Source of the DNA: Cymbidium sinense
Lineage: Eukaryota > Streptophyta > Magnoliopsida > Asparagales > Orchidaceae
Assembly (NCBI GenBank): GCA_021442155.1
Contig: CM038216.1
Coordinates: 154,343,009 to 154,407,008, forward strand
Direction: 5' to 3'
DNA: 64,000 bases
Shown: piece by piece, positions 25,578 through 36,174 of the stretch
How positions within the stretch are numbered: the first letter of the stretch is position 1
Layout: each line of letters begins with the position of its first letter
The notes under the pieces: generated by a model
Database searches by the model: none
Told to the model about the DNA's origin: nothing
The model's input: only the letters and a program-made list of their open reading frames with translations
Position numbers and translations under genes: made by a program

Positions 25578-26400
25578 GAAATGAAAGTTGCAAGTTAGTT
25601 GAAATTATCTCAATCATTGTCAAAGCTATCTAAATGATATTTATCCTCAGAATAAATTACTCAAATATTTTCGAAATATTAAAATATATCAAAAGAACCC
25701 CTCACATTCAATTGGATCGTACTCGATGAGTTGACTGCCCACTAATATGAGTCATTCAAATTAAGATAAAATTATTTCAATCATTGTCATGATATCAAAT
25801 AATTTTTTATCGCCCCAAGTCATAAAATGGATCACGCTGATGTGTTTGGAGTATCATGAGTACTCGAGAGAGGCATTCACTCCATATGTTTAATATACGA
25901 ATGCAGAACGTTACCTATGCGAGTAAAGCTGTGCCACACATATCAAGACACACAAAAGGCGTTGCGTTAGTTATATGACTAAGTTATAATTGTTGTTATG
26001 GAAGTTTAAATTATTACTCTTATTTAAATTAACTAAATTATATTAAATTAATGCTAAATAAATTAGATTAAATATTATATAATTATATATAAATTATTAA
26101 CAAAAACTATTTATGTAATTAGCTACTATATAGATTATTAAAAAAAATTAAGACATGTTATAATCTTGTCTATTATAATAAAATTGGAGTAAATATAGTA
26201 GTTAAACTTAATAATATTATGTATATTAAATAGAAAAATAGTAATAAAAACATGATATGATTATCAACTTAATAAATGAGCCTTTAGAAGTCCTAAATAT
26301 TTAATACAGAAATGTATTATTAAATTAACATCAAAATTAAATGATCCCATCTAAAGCTGAGGTGTGTTACTAATGATTAGATGTTTTTTAAGATTTTTCT
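25578..26400 (+). repeat. Noncoding block, first copy
   Basis: Repeated at 28793-31460, where a LINE interrupts it. Shared anchors are ttgaaattatctcaatcattgtc, aattggatcgtactcgatga, gctgtgccacacatatc and actatttatgtaattagc. Both copies directly follow the end of the same LTR family, so LTR end plus block was duplicated as a unit. No coding frame. Confidence 0.75.
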
Positions 26401-26422
26401 AATTAATCATTATTTATTTTAA

Positions 26423-26425
<3 letters not shown>

Positions 26426-26483
<58 letters not shown>
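26426..26483. repeat. (AT)n microsatellite
   Basis: About 58 bp of AT dinucleotides. The AT-rich flank at 26610-26700 resembles part of the Harbinger-like element at 50357-50450. Confidence 0.95.
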
Positions 26484-26484
<1 letters not shown>

Positions 26485-26739
26485 TATAATTCTTATATAT
26501 TTACATATATAATATTTAAATTCAATTTTTATATATAAAAAATTCTAATCTTCAATATCACATTAAAAATATCATCATGATTTATTTTTTAAAAATGAAA
26601 TGTATCTTTTTAAACATAGAAAAATATTAGATGAGTAAATATCTAATTTTAAATATTAGATATATAAATATATAAAAATTATATGACATATATGCAAATC
26701 TTCTTATTTTTAAATTAACTTTTTTCCATCAAAATAGAA

Positions 26740-27127
26740 TTGTCCTCTTATTCGAAGGCCCGGCATTTCCTGGATTTCGTACCTCTAGAGCCGATTTTTG
26801 TACCATGTTTCATCCCGCCATTATGGCTCATATAGAATGACAACAACAATTGGCAATGCAACTTATAAAATTACGTTGCCAGAAAGAGCTAAAGACCACC
26901 CAGTGCTTCATGTTTCTCGGCTTATAAACTTTTTCAGGAAGACTCCAGAATACATCCGGCTACTGCACCAAACACAATTTAATGATGGCCAGCCATTAGT
27001 CCGACCTTTGCCAATTTTGAAGAAGCGTGTTATCTCACATGGAGAACAGCATACTACACAATTGCTGGTTCAATGGGAGGGACTCCGATCAGAAGATGCG
27101 TCATGGATATTTTTAGATGATTTGTGA
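26740..27127 (+). pseudogene. Chromovirus integrase C-terminus with chromodomain
   Basis: The plus-strand frame reads YHVSSRHYGSYRMTTTIGNA, then YKITLPERAKDHPVLHVSRL, the C-terminal integrase fold of gypsy chromoviruses. It is followed by ILKKRVISHGEQHTTQLLVQ and WEGLRSEDASWIFLDDL, a chromodomain-like tail that in this group targets integration to particular chromatin. A TGA at 27125 interrupts the usual continuation, which is still legible behind it (PYFNLEDKVDIREE). Everything upstream of the C-terminal part of integrase is missing. The lineage is Reina/Tekay-like by this tail; the choice between them is not certain. Confidence 0.8.
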
Positions 27128-27560
27128 GTCCCTTATCCATATTTCAACCTTGAGGACAAGGTCGATATTAGGGAGGAGAATTACGATAAGAAGAAGCCAA
27201 ATAATATGGAGGAAGAGCTTAAGGATTAGAGGGAGATCAGAAGGAGAAATAAACTAGGATTGCTGTAAGATTTCATTTGTTAAAATGCATTTTATTTGTT
27301 TGTCCACTCTTTGTTTATTTTAGTAGATTTGTTAGTTGGTTTAACTGTATCTAAATCCTGATTAAGTGTTGCTAGTACAACTTTTATAACGGGTTGTAGT
27401 CGTTTCTTTCAAAAAAAATAGCTAATCTTAGCCGGCGGGAAGGCTATGACAATTTTCCCCACCTTCTTCAACTTTTTCAGTTTTCAGGGTTTCGATTCTA
27501 TTTGGGAGTGGTGGGCAGCTCCAAGTGCTCGATCAATTGGGACTGAATTTTCATCAACAT
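27128..27560 (+). mobile_element. Chromovirus 3' tail and probable LTR remnant
   Basis: Follows the polyprotein end with a purine-rich stretch (attagggaggagaatta), a probable polypurine tract. After it come LTR-like features: acttttataacgggttgtagtc and a pyrimidine-rich part ending near cgattctatttgggagtgg. The LTR ends were not resolved, and no matching 5' LTR lies in the window. Confidence 0.45.
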
Positions 27561-28239
27561 AATTGAAATAAAATCTAAAATATCAGAGACAAAATAGAAA
27601 AGATTTTAAATATCAAAATACAGTCTTTATTACAAAATAAATTAAAATAAGCTAGAGATATGTTCCAAACTTCTGATCAAAGATGTTTTCATTTAAGTTT
27701 TAAACACTGGATTTGAAAGCAAAAAAAAATTTACGAATGTTTCAGGAAGAAGGAGCTTGTTGCATGAAAGGCAATTTTTATAAAATAAATACTGGTTTAA
27801 ACTTAATTTGCAAATTAAGATCATTAAAAAAAATTTAGAAATAAGTATAATTATGAGTGGCGACAGCTAACTCCACCACGGGAAGTCACGTTAGTTAGCG
27901 TCGCCTTAGTGGCTAGGTTCATTAACTTGAAGTCGCCCATTTAGTGGGCGACTAGCCGAGGGTTAAACAAATAGGACCGATCGACCGATTGACCCTATTT
28001 GCGATTCGCTTTCCTTCATCCATCTGAGCCCTTACCGCCTCCGACGCCTCCATGCGAGCCGCCCACCGCATTTCTCCCTTCCGAGCACGATCAACTTCCT
28101 CTCCTTCGGCATTGCTCCTACCGGCATTGTTCCTTCGCTAGTCAAACCGCCATTTTTTTTTTAGCGGCCCCTTCCGCTGCGTGTAGTTTCTCTCGCTAAT
28201 CTCTTGGAACTCCGCACCGTCAGCTGGCCATTGTCGCCG
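27561..28239. other. Unassigned stretch with GC-rich hairpins
   Basis: 27561-27850 is AT-rich with nothing identified. Then come two hairpins: 27858-27904 (ggcgacagctaact ... agttagcgtcgcc, one bulge) and 27931-27953 (agtcgccca, loop tttag, tgggcgact), the latter within a wider ggctag/ctagcc pair. 28000-28240 is pyrimidine- and GC-rich with no recognisable protein. A hairpin with nearly the same stem sits in the foldback element at 45217-45239. Confidence 0.4.
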
Positions 28240-28792
28240 TATCGCAGATCATCGCTCGTCAACCACCATTTCGGTCATCCCCTGATACCGTCGCGGTCAT
28301 CACCGCTGATCGTCACCGGCTGCGGCTAACCATGCCGCCGTGCCACTCACACCGATCGTCGTAATCATCACCGCCAACCACGCTGCCCACCAGCCTGACC
28401 ACGCTGCCGATCGCGCTGACCACGTTGATGGTCGCCCGCGCCGACCAACTCCGCTCATCACCACCGCTCGTCACTGGTCGGCGACATCCGTTGTTCACTA
28501 TCATCAATCAGCTATTACAACTTAACACGGTTGTAATAGTTATTGTTACTGATGGGATTCGTTCATAGCCCTTCTCATATATAATTTTGTAATCCCTTAT
28601 CGAAATTTTACTCCAAAACATACATAGTGAAAGATTTTTTTATTAGGTAGTGATTTTTTCCTTTTATGTTTTTAAAAATTCAATTTTCTTCATTCTTTAA
28701 ATATCTTATTGCTTTATTCCACAATAAAATTAAAGTATAAAATTTTATTTTACCGCAATTGATTTTCTAGCACACCACAGAAATGATACTGA
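28240..28792 (+). repeat. 5'-truncated LTR, Tat type
   Basis: Matches the second half of the LTR at about 25010-25577 (GC/ATC-rich part, tttactccaaaacatac, ttttctagcacacca) but lacks the U3 and TATA part. It ends at the same junction, followed by gaaatga and the same noncoding block. Confidence 0.6.
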
Positions 28793-29117
28793 CAAGTTAG
28801 TCGAAATTATCTCAATCATTGTCAAAGCTATCTAAATGATATCTATCCTCGGAATAAATTATACAAATATTTTTGAAATATCAAAATAAATCAAAAAAAC
28901 CCCTCACATTTAATTGGATCGTACTCGATGAGTTGACTAACCACTAATATGAGTCATTCAAATTAAGATAATATTATTTCAATCATTGTCATGGTATCAA
29001 ATAATTTTTGATCGCCCCAAATCATAAAATGGACCATGCTAACGTGTTTGGAATATCAAAAGTACCTAAGAGAGGCATTCACTCCAAGTTAAATATATAC
29101 GAATGTAGAACGCATAG

Positions 29118-31137
29118 TTTTTTTTGGAAGAATTGAGGGCTTAGCCCAAATATATTAATCCACAAGTGCAAAATAGTTACATGTTTGAGCAATCAGCCAA
29201 AAGACTAAAGACAGGGAGACTAAAAGATAAAAGCAAGGAGATAACAACCTCCAAAACACAACAGCTATATAATAACAAACAGACTAAAACAGCTTAAGTT
29301 AAAGTAACTCAAAGGACTCAGACCAATCGTGCCAGATACTTCTGGCAACCCAAAAACCAAAAAGAGACGATAGCAGAGCACAGGAGACCCGCGGTTTCCT
29401 TCACAGCCAGCCAATGGATTTTAAATGCTCTGTGACGCGATTCTTGATTGAAGGCCGGCCTCCTCTGCCTCCAAAGAAACTTCCGTAGGTCATCATTGTC
29501 CCAAAAAACACCCAAAGATACATGAACATAGGAGGAAGGAGAAGTGAGAGCACAAGATCGATAAGCTTATGGAGGGTCGAAATCCCTCCATTTTTTCATC
29601 ACATTCAGCACGTTCAAGGGCCATTTTTCCTTGATTTTCCACTTTTTGATTTTAGCAGACACTCTCTCCTTTATAGAAAGGGATATAGAAGAGAGTGAAG
29701 TGGCGGTGGAGGAGAATAATCTTGCATTTCTCTCTCTCCATATAACATATACAATTATAGCAGATATTAGAAAGTGCAATCTATTCATTACCGTAATAAT
29801 GGAATCATCCACATAGCTGATAATTTGCTGTAATGTAACCTGCATAAGAAAGAATTGTCCATTTGGAATAAGGCTACGTATCAGTTCCATAGAGAAGGGA
29901 CATTCAAAAAACAGATGAGTATGTGATTCTGGAGAGGAGTTGCAAAGACAGCAAAGTAAGGTTGTTCCTAATCCTCTCTTAGCCAATTTATCAGACGTTT
30001 TAAGTCCCTCCTTAAAAGCAAGCCAACAATATAATGCATAGTTTATTGCATTCCCTTTAAACCATATACCTTTGCTCCAACTTAAATTAGGAAGGCCATC
30101 ATATACTGCTTTCCTGAAATCTTTATTAACAGGAGAGCTTGAGTTGCACCAAGTTATCACATCCCCATTACCCTTAATCGATATAGCTTGAATTAAATTT
30201 GCAAGACTTGGAAAGGTAACAGAAAAGCATGGAGGGAGGTTCCATCTACCATTAAGTATTATAGTATTAAGCTTAGTATGAGGCGGCAACCCCAAAAACT
30301 GAATACCCTTAGATCCCATAGTATTTATAAGAGAGGAGTTTCCACACCAAGGGTCATAAAAGTGAAAGTCGCTCATTCTCGACTTCATACTTAAAGTAAT
30401 CCTTGAATCTAATAGCAGTGGAGTATAGAGATTTCCATAACTGGGAGGCTTTTCGTGGAGAAGTCTTCCAAATGGATCCATATTTCATTTGACTCCATTT
30501 GGCGAATAAAGAAACACCTTGAACGACTTTCCAAATGATTTTAAGTTTGCAAATCAGATTGAGTGAAGTAGCTGAAATAAGGCCTGTGCCCCCTTTCTCT
30601 CTAGGTAAAGTAGTTTTATCCCAAGATATAGTGTGGAGTTTTTTGGTTTCCCCTGCATGGAAGAAGAAGTTGGCGGTGAAGGAACAGATACGTTTGATGA
30701 TACCCTTAGGTATGGCAGTGGATCTGAACCAATAAGACAAGTAATTGTTAACCGATGATCTGATCAATTGGAATCTACCTCCCAAGGAAAGAAATTTACT
30801 CTTCCAACCGGCCAACCATGCATGGAGTTTATCAAACATAGGGTTGAAGTGTGCCAGTTTGATGGAGCCTGTAACTAAAGGCAAACCTAGATATTTAAGA
30901 GGAAAAGTACCCTGACAGATTCCAAGGATATGTTGTAGTTCATCCACATTTCTACTATTCACTTTTCTACTATTCTTAGATAAGCATATTAAAGATTTAT
31001 CAGCATTCACTTCTAGTCCAAGGTATGATTCAATCGTATTGAGAGAGCTTTTAAGAGACTGAAGAGTAAGAGAAGAGGTTTTCCCCATAGCTAGGAGATC
31101 ATCTGCAAATAGTAGGTGGGAAATTTTACAGTCACCT
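29118..31137 (-). mobile_element. L1-type LINE, 5'-truncated, with target-site duplication
   Basis: Flanked by the direct repeat gtagaacgcatag (29105-29117 and 31138-31150). On the minus strand the element ends in a short poly(A) (ttttttttgg on the plus strand at 29118). It starts inside ORF2 at the RT catalytic segment, so 5' truncation occurred during insertion. The uninterrupted site can be seen in the homologous block at about 25900. Confidence 0.9.
29567..31136 (-). pseudogene. LINE ORF2 C-terminal half (RT, zf-RVT), one frameshift
   Basis: The minus-strand frame from about 31136 begins DCKISHLLFADDLLAMGK, holding the FADD active-site motif of a non-LTR reverse transcriptase. It continues through the RT thumb (LKYLGLPLVTG, WKSKFLSLGGRFQLIRS) to a stop at 30354. 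A second frame (29567-30481) carries the rest, with the zinc-binding zf-RVT region (YALYCWLAFKEGLKT; then LLCCLCNSSPESHTHLFFEC). The two frames overlap at 30354-30481, so one frameshift near 30360-30400 separates them; apart from it each frame is open. The apparent start Met at 31148 comes from flanking DNA, not from the LINE. The full protein would nick target DNA and prime reverse transcription there; endonuclease and most of RT are missing. Confidence 0.9.
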
Positions 31138-31460
31138 GTAGAACGCATAGTTACCTATGTGAGTAAAGCTGTGCCACACATATCGAGGCACACAGAAGGC
31201 GATGAATTAGTTATATGACCAAGTTATAATTGTTTTTATGGAAGTTTAAATTATTACTCTTATTTAAATTAACTAAATTAGATTAAATTAATTCTAAATA
31301 AATTATATTAAATATATTTTATATTATAATTATTAACGAAAACTATTTATGTAATTAGCTACTATATAGATTATTAAAAAAAAATTAAGACATGTTATAA
31401 TCTTGTCTATTATAATAAAGTTGGAGTAATTATAGTAGTTAAACATAATAATATTATGTA

Positions 31461-32202
31461 TGTTGTGTGCTAGAGAACCAATTGTGGTAGAGTGAAAGTT
31501 TAGCCTTGTTATGAAATCCACAGTATTTAAAGATGAACAAGAGAACTCTAGAAATTTTACTGAAAAATCTCAAAAGAGAAAAACTACGGCTAGCCCAAGA
31601 AAATCTTCCACTATGTATGTATTTGAGTACAAAATCTCCCGATCGGATTATAGAATTGTATATGAGAAGAGAACAATATGTAGTCACGTTAGTGGCAGCT
31701 ACAAAGTAGTGATGATGAGCGATGAACAGCTAACGATGAAGGTCAAATGCGTGATGGAGCAGAGAGACGGCGAGGATCGTGGTGGTGATGGCGGCGGTGG
31801 TTGGTCGAGTTGTGGCGATTGAGGATCTTCAGTTTTAGAGCTTTTCCTCTCTTCTGCTTGTCCTCATATGAGAAATGAGAGGCTATTTATAGATTGAGTG
31901 GCGCCTAAAATACATGCAAACCAACCACTCCAATTTCATCTGACGGCAAAATGATTCCTTTAATCATTTGATGTATTTTAAGTTTTGAATACTCAAATGA
32001 AGTCAAATTATAGATCTTAGGCTTGTTAGATCCGCTCGCAGACGCCGATTTGACTATAAACACTCCATATTTGGGAGTTATTTAGGATTTAACCGATATC
32101 CCAAAGTTTGCAATGATATTTTAAGTGCTGATCACTCATCTTTGATCGCTTTCTAACATTAAGCTTCGTGCTTCAACTAGTAAAACTTTCATTGTCATAT
32201 CA
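31461..32202 (-). repeat. 3' LTR of Tat element C
   Basis: On the minus strand it starts tgatatgaca and ends ctagcacacaaca, giving TG...CA ends. TATA box (ctataaata) at about 31884-31892, about 310 bp from the LTR start, as in the plus-strand copy at 24567 (about 324 bp). Plus-strand ORFs here (31511-31822) are shadows. Confidence 0.8.
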
Positions 32203-32247
32203 GTTGTCCTCCTATTTTTGGATGACATTATCTCAATCATCCAAAAA
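32203..32247 (-). other. Polypurine tract and conserved hairpin
   Basis: The minus strand reads the hairpin tttttggatga ... tcatccaaaaa (11-bp perfect stem, loop ttgagataatg), then taggaggacaac and the LTR start tgatatg. This is the same arrangement as 24522-24566. Confidence 0.65.
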
Positions 32248-32594
32248 TATATGTGCCAATTACTTGAAAATAACAGATTCTTCAATGAAATTTGCAGGTC
32301 CATTAATCATACATTTTGAGAAAACAGGCTTTCATAGGAGTACAAGATTATGATCACGAAGGTAGGGTCGCAGATGTGCGGGTATAATAAGATTTCGGTT
32401 ATGGACCCATCTAGCACTTAGTGTTATTGTCCATGTGCATCATGGGCCGCGGAGCGCTGCTGGATCGCGAAAGATGGCATGGCGAATGAAGTAAGGGGAA
32501 CCGGAAGGCCGAAGTCGGCACGCTGGCGCTACGAAGTGGGAGAGCTGCTGATGGCGGCCGTCTATGAATGCCATACTGAAGCGCAAAACCGATC

Positions 32595-32760
32595 GATGAG
32601 GGTATTTTCATCCGTTTTTGTCCGTTTTTCATGGTTTTCCACTGTTTTGAGCGGGTTTAAGCCATTTTTCTTGGACTTTTGACATTTTTGCCCCTATAGG
32701 GGGTCTATAAAAACCCCCCTAGGGCCAAGGGAGAATGCACCTTCTCTTCTTCTTAAGAGA
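32595..32760 (+). promoter_or_regulatory. Promoter-like segment antisense to the gypsy genes
   Basis: Plus-strand T-rich upstream sequence (tccgtttttgtccgttttt), then ccctatagggggtctataaaaaccccc with a good TATA box (ctataaaaa, about 32706-32714), and about 30 bp on a GC-richer start region. It lies in the pol-to-LTR spacer and points away from the 3' LTR. Tat-lineage elements are known to carry antisense ORFs in this spacer. No convincing protein remains here: the plus frames at 32735-33030 only translate the tandem repeat. Function is inferred from sequence alone. Confidence 0.4.
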
Positions 32761-33110
32761 AGGTCGTTTGGAGGCGATCAAGACCCTTAGTTCATATGGT
32801 GAGGCTCCAGTTTTCCCTCGAAAGAGATGTCAACTGCCCTTGTCAGACCGACCGGGTTCGGAGGTGATCAAGGCTCAGTTCATACGGCGAGATTTTCTCT
32901 CTCCAAAGAGGTGTCAACCGCCTTCGGACCGACCGGTTCAAGATCAAGGCCCGTAGTTCACGAGGGCTCTTTTCCCTCGAAAGAGGCGCCAACTCTTGGA
33001 CCGACGTTCGGAGGCGATCAAGGTCCGTAGTTCATACGGAAGGCTGATTTTCCTCAAAGAGGCGACAACCGCCTTGTTGACCGACCGTTCGAGGCGATTA
33101 TCGGCGATGA
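32755..33110. repeat. GC-rich tandem repeats of about 80-95 bp
   Basis: About five diverged units anchored by ggaggcgatcaagg (near 32770, 32862, 32940, 33011, 33088) and tccctcgaaagaggcgcc-like segments. 33110-33383 continues as irregular ggtgatgatggcggtgg-like GC-rich sequence with no stable unit. All open frames here are artefacts. Confidence 0.75.
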
Positions 33111-33383
33111 TAACCGCGACGGGTGATGATGGCGGTGGCGCCAACGCCGATCGGTGGGGGATGACCGCCATATGTGGTGACCGCGGATGGCCAACGATGA
33201 TGGTAAGGACCGGAGATTGGTCGATACGATGACCGGCGATGGTGGTCGGTACGCAACCAGCGCGGTGACGGTGGCGACGAAGCGTTTAGCCGCGGGATGA
33301 CCGGCGACGATGGTGGTGACCGGTGGAGATTGCCGAAAAATGGTCGGTGGCGGTGACCGGCGACGATGATGATTTTTGACCAA

Positions 33384-33780
33384 TCCGAGGTTGTTTGTCA
33401 GAGTGTGACTTAATGACGTTAACCTATATGGAAGAGGTTGAATTGAATATGGTGAGGATTTTGACCCATCCGAGGTTGTTTGTGAGTGTTACCCGGCTTA
33501 ACTTGTATAAGAGGTTGAATTGAACTGGAGATTTTGACCTATCCGGGTTTGTTTGTCAAGGTATTACGACGTTAACTTGTATGGATGGTCAATTGAATCC
33601 GCTGAGGATTTTTGACCTATCCGAGGTTATTTGTCAAAGTGTTACTTAATGACGTTAACCTGTATGGAAGAGGTCGCGGGATGTCCACCAAGGACCTTTT
33701 GACCTATCCTAGGTATCAGCCAAAGTGTTACTTGACTTCTACCTATATGGAAGAGGTCCCATCAAAGTCCCCTTGGGATT
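33384..33780 (-). repeat. Tandem repeats of about 80 bp in the gypsy 3' spacer
   Basis: Five units anchored by ctatccgaggttgtttgtc near 33384, 33467, 33538, 33619 and 33705, each with gttaacctgtatggaagagg. Same family as 1-300. Confidence 0.8.
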
Positions 33781-33942
33781 GATTATCGATTGAGATACAA
33801 CGTGAGTTGTATATTTCTCAAGTGGGAGGATTAAATGAAGAAGAAATAAGCTTGTATGAAAAAGCTATAAATTCATTACTTTGATAAGTTCGATGATACA
33901 ATCATAAGACGACTTTAACACGGATATGAGTTTCAAGAGGAA

Positions 33943-34005
33943 ATGACAACAATAATAATAAGTCTTTATCCCACTAAGTGGGGTCGGCTATATGAAGAGA
34001 AAGCG
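33943..34005 (-). mobile_element. RTE/SINE-type 3' tail
   Basis: Plus strand acaacaataataataag followed by tttatcccactaagtggggt and cggctatatgaag. This is the widely shared 3' end of plant RTE LINEs and Au-type SINEs in reverse orientation, with its short trinucleotide tail. Only the tail is visible; it sits between the tandem repeats and the integrase end. Confidence 0.6.
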
Positions 34006-34049
34006 ACAAACGAGACAAAATAAAAGTTGCAATAATTATGTAGTAGGAA

Positions 34050-34945
34050 TTATTGATAATATTTTCGGAGATTCTCAGTGTTCCAAGTTCGAGGTAGAGT
34101 TTTTCCTTCTGGATCCTTGAGCTTGAATGTTCCTGGCTTGACCATAGCTATAACTACATATGGTCCATCCCAAAGAGGTGAGAGTTTATTGCATTGAGGG
34201 CCTTTGCCTACAGCTTCGAGACTTCGTAGGACCAAGTCACCGATAGATATGGGACGAGATTTTACTCTTAAAGTGATGAGCTACCCTGATAGAAGCAACC
34301 GGGCCATGTCATGAAGTTTCGTGGAGTAGGTCCGATGATGTCTGAGTTTTTCTTCATTACCATCATGATCGAATAATTGAACTCATGGACTTGGAACCCG
34401 ATATCTACTAAGATAATAGTGTCAAACACAAGTTATATGGTGTCTCACCGTCATGTAGTGAGGTAAGCCCAAGAACATTAGAAAGCTCATCAACCCAATG
34501 CCCCCCTTCTCAAGACGTGTTTTAGTCCTTTGAGTATAATCGTTGGTAGCTGTCTGCTAGTTTAAGGATGTGCTACCATATGCAAAGTGAATGTGAAGAT
34601 CTTTGCAAAAGGACGTAAAAATTTTTCCAGTAAATTGGGTTCCATTATCAATGATGATCTTTGCAGGAAGACCGAATCAATATACTATGTTTTTCCAAAC
34701 AAATTATTTAGCATTTGCCTCCGTGATTTTAGCGAGTGATGGCTTCCACCCATTTAGAAAGTAGTCGACGCTAAAATGATAAACTTTCCTCGATATCGAA
34801 AAGGTCCCATGATATCAATTCCCCATCGAGCAAAAGGCCATAGGCTTTGAAGGGATGAGAGCTCTGTATGCGGCATGTGAGAGAGGTTAGAGTGCAACTG
34901 ACAACTTGCACATTTTCTTATGAACTCTAAGGTGTCTTGTTTCAT
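34050..34945 (-). pseudogene. Tat-type integrase, broken
   Basis: The frame at 34754-34945 reads MKQDTLEFIRKCASCQLHSN (the CxxC half of the integrase zinc finger) and WPFARWGIDIMGPF (first catalytic Asp region of the core). The frame at 34050-34235 holds the C-terminal part (CNKLSPLWDGPYVVIAMVKP; NTENLRKYY at the end). Between them (34236-34753) the rest of the DDE core is shifted and interrupted. The family inserts retroviral-type DNA; this copy cannot be active. Confidence 0.8.
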
Positions 34946-35379
34946 CGTAGGCCAATAAAACCCTTGCCTTACCTTCCTCCTAGGTGTTCTCCGTTCTCCA
35001 CATCCCTGAGTAACCTCTTAATGCAATCGGCTCAAGGTGAGAGAGACATTGAGCACGGTCCGTAGAAAGCTCATTTGTATAGTTCATCTAATAGTAAAGT
35101 TTGAAGCTTGTCTTTGGAGAGGAAAGTTGGGGTCTTCGAAGGGTTCCTTCTTGTAGAAAAGACAGGATGGGGTCCATCCAGAATGTTCCTTTATCTCATT
35201 AATTACTTGTACCCATGACCCGGATGCTAGAAAAATATATTTATTCAACATGCTTTCTCTTAAATAGATCTCAGTAGTGATGTAAGTTTAGTGAGAGCCA
35301 CCGAGTATTCTTCTCTCGCAGTATGTGAATGATTTGATGTGTCTTGAAATGGGCAAGAAGAGACTTTACTAAGTGGAGA

Positions 35380-35600
35380 TATTGCACTAGCTGAGGATTA
35401 TGAGTATTAAAGTTTCCTTCAACTTAGGAGGCGACAAGCTGAGAGTCAGTGTGGATTATTAAGTCTTGAGCTTCACAATCAATGGAGTCTCAACCGATGA
35501 GAGCCTCATATTCACCATATTATTAGTTGCAAGAAATTTTACTAAGTCCATACTCTAGGTATTCTCACTGGGGAAATAAGTAAGATTCCCACACCAGCGC
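35380..35600 (-). pseudogene. RNase H remnant of Tat element C
   Basis: The minus strand gives GEYEALIG, then DCEAQDLIIHTDSQLVAS in a neighbouring frame. These are the Glu-containing helix and the TDSQLV strand of gypsy RNase H. It would remove genomic RNA during reverse transcription. 34946-35379 and 35601-36174 are the remaining connector and RNase H sequence with many stops. Confidence 0.7.
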
Positions 35601-36174
35601 CAGTATTTCTTGAAGCTCCATCAACATATAGGGTCCATTCAGATGATGAAAGGCGTGTAGCAGATCTCTGAGTTGCAAGGCATTCCATTATAAAGTCTCA
35701 TGAGTACTTGAGACTTTATAGCTCGAGGTAAAAAAAATTTATGATCACATTCTCCCAATTCTTACCATTTAATTAACTCCATGCTCGGTTTCGTAGGATG
35801 GTCCTTAATGGTAAATGAGTATAAACGCCGATAGTATGAGCTTGGAAGTATGGATAAAATTTTCACGCTAAGAAAACTAAAGCCAGAGCCACCTTATCTG
35901 CAAGTGGATAACGACTTTCTATAACAGAGAGAATTTTACTGATATAGTAAATTGGTTATTGTATCTCATTTTTTCTTCTCGCACTAAAACTGAGCTTATC
36001 ACATGGGAAGAGACTGCGAGATATAAGTATAACATCTCTCCTTGGATAGGCTTGGATAGTAAGGGTGGAGATGCTAAATACTCCTATAGTTACTCAAAAG
36101 CAGACTGACATTCATCAGCCCACTGAAAATTATTATTTTTAGCTCCCTTTAATATTTTAAAGAATGACAAGTAT

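Larger units (their letters stand above)
28793..31460 (+). repeat. Noncoding block, second copy, split by a LINE
   Basis: Colinear with 25578-26400. The copy runs 28793-29117, is interrupted by the LINE, and resumes 31138-31460. At 31460 it is cut by the LTR of the minus-strand Tat element. The first copy reads on uninterrupted there (attatgtatattaaatag), which marks 31460/31461 as an insertion point. Confidence 0.75.

Noticed and set aside
27858..27953. GC-rich hairpins as tRNA or CRISPR repeat
   Set aside because: No cloverleaf, no anticodon arm, no regular spacers; only two hairpins.
33054..33383. 109-codon minus-strand ORF and overlapping plus-strand frames as genes
   Set aside because: They arise from irregular GC-rich repeats in the Tat spacer; all frames stay open because of the repeat composition.
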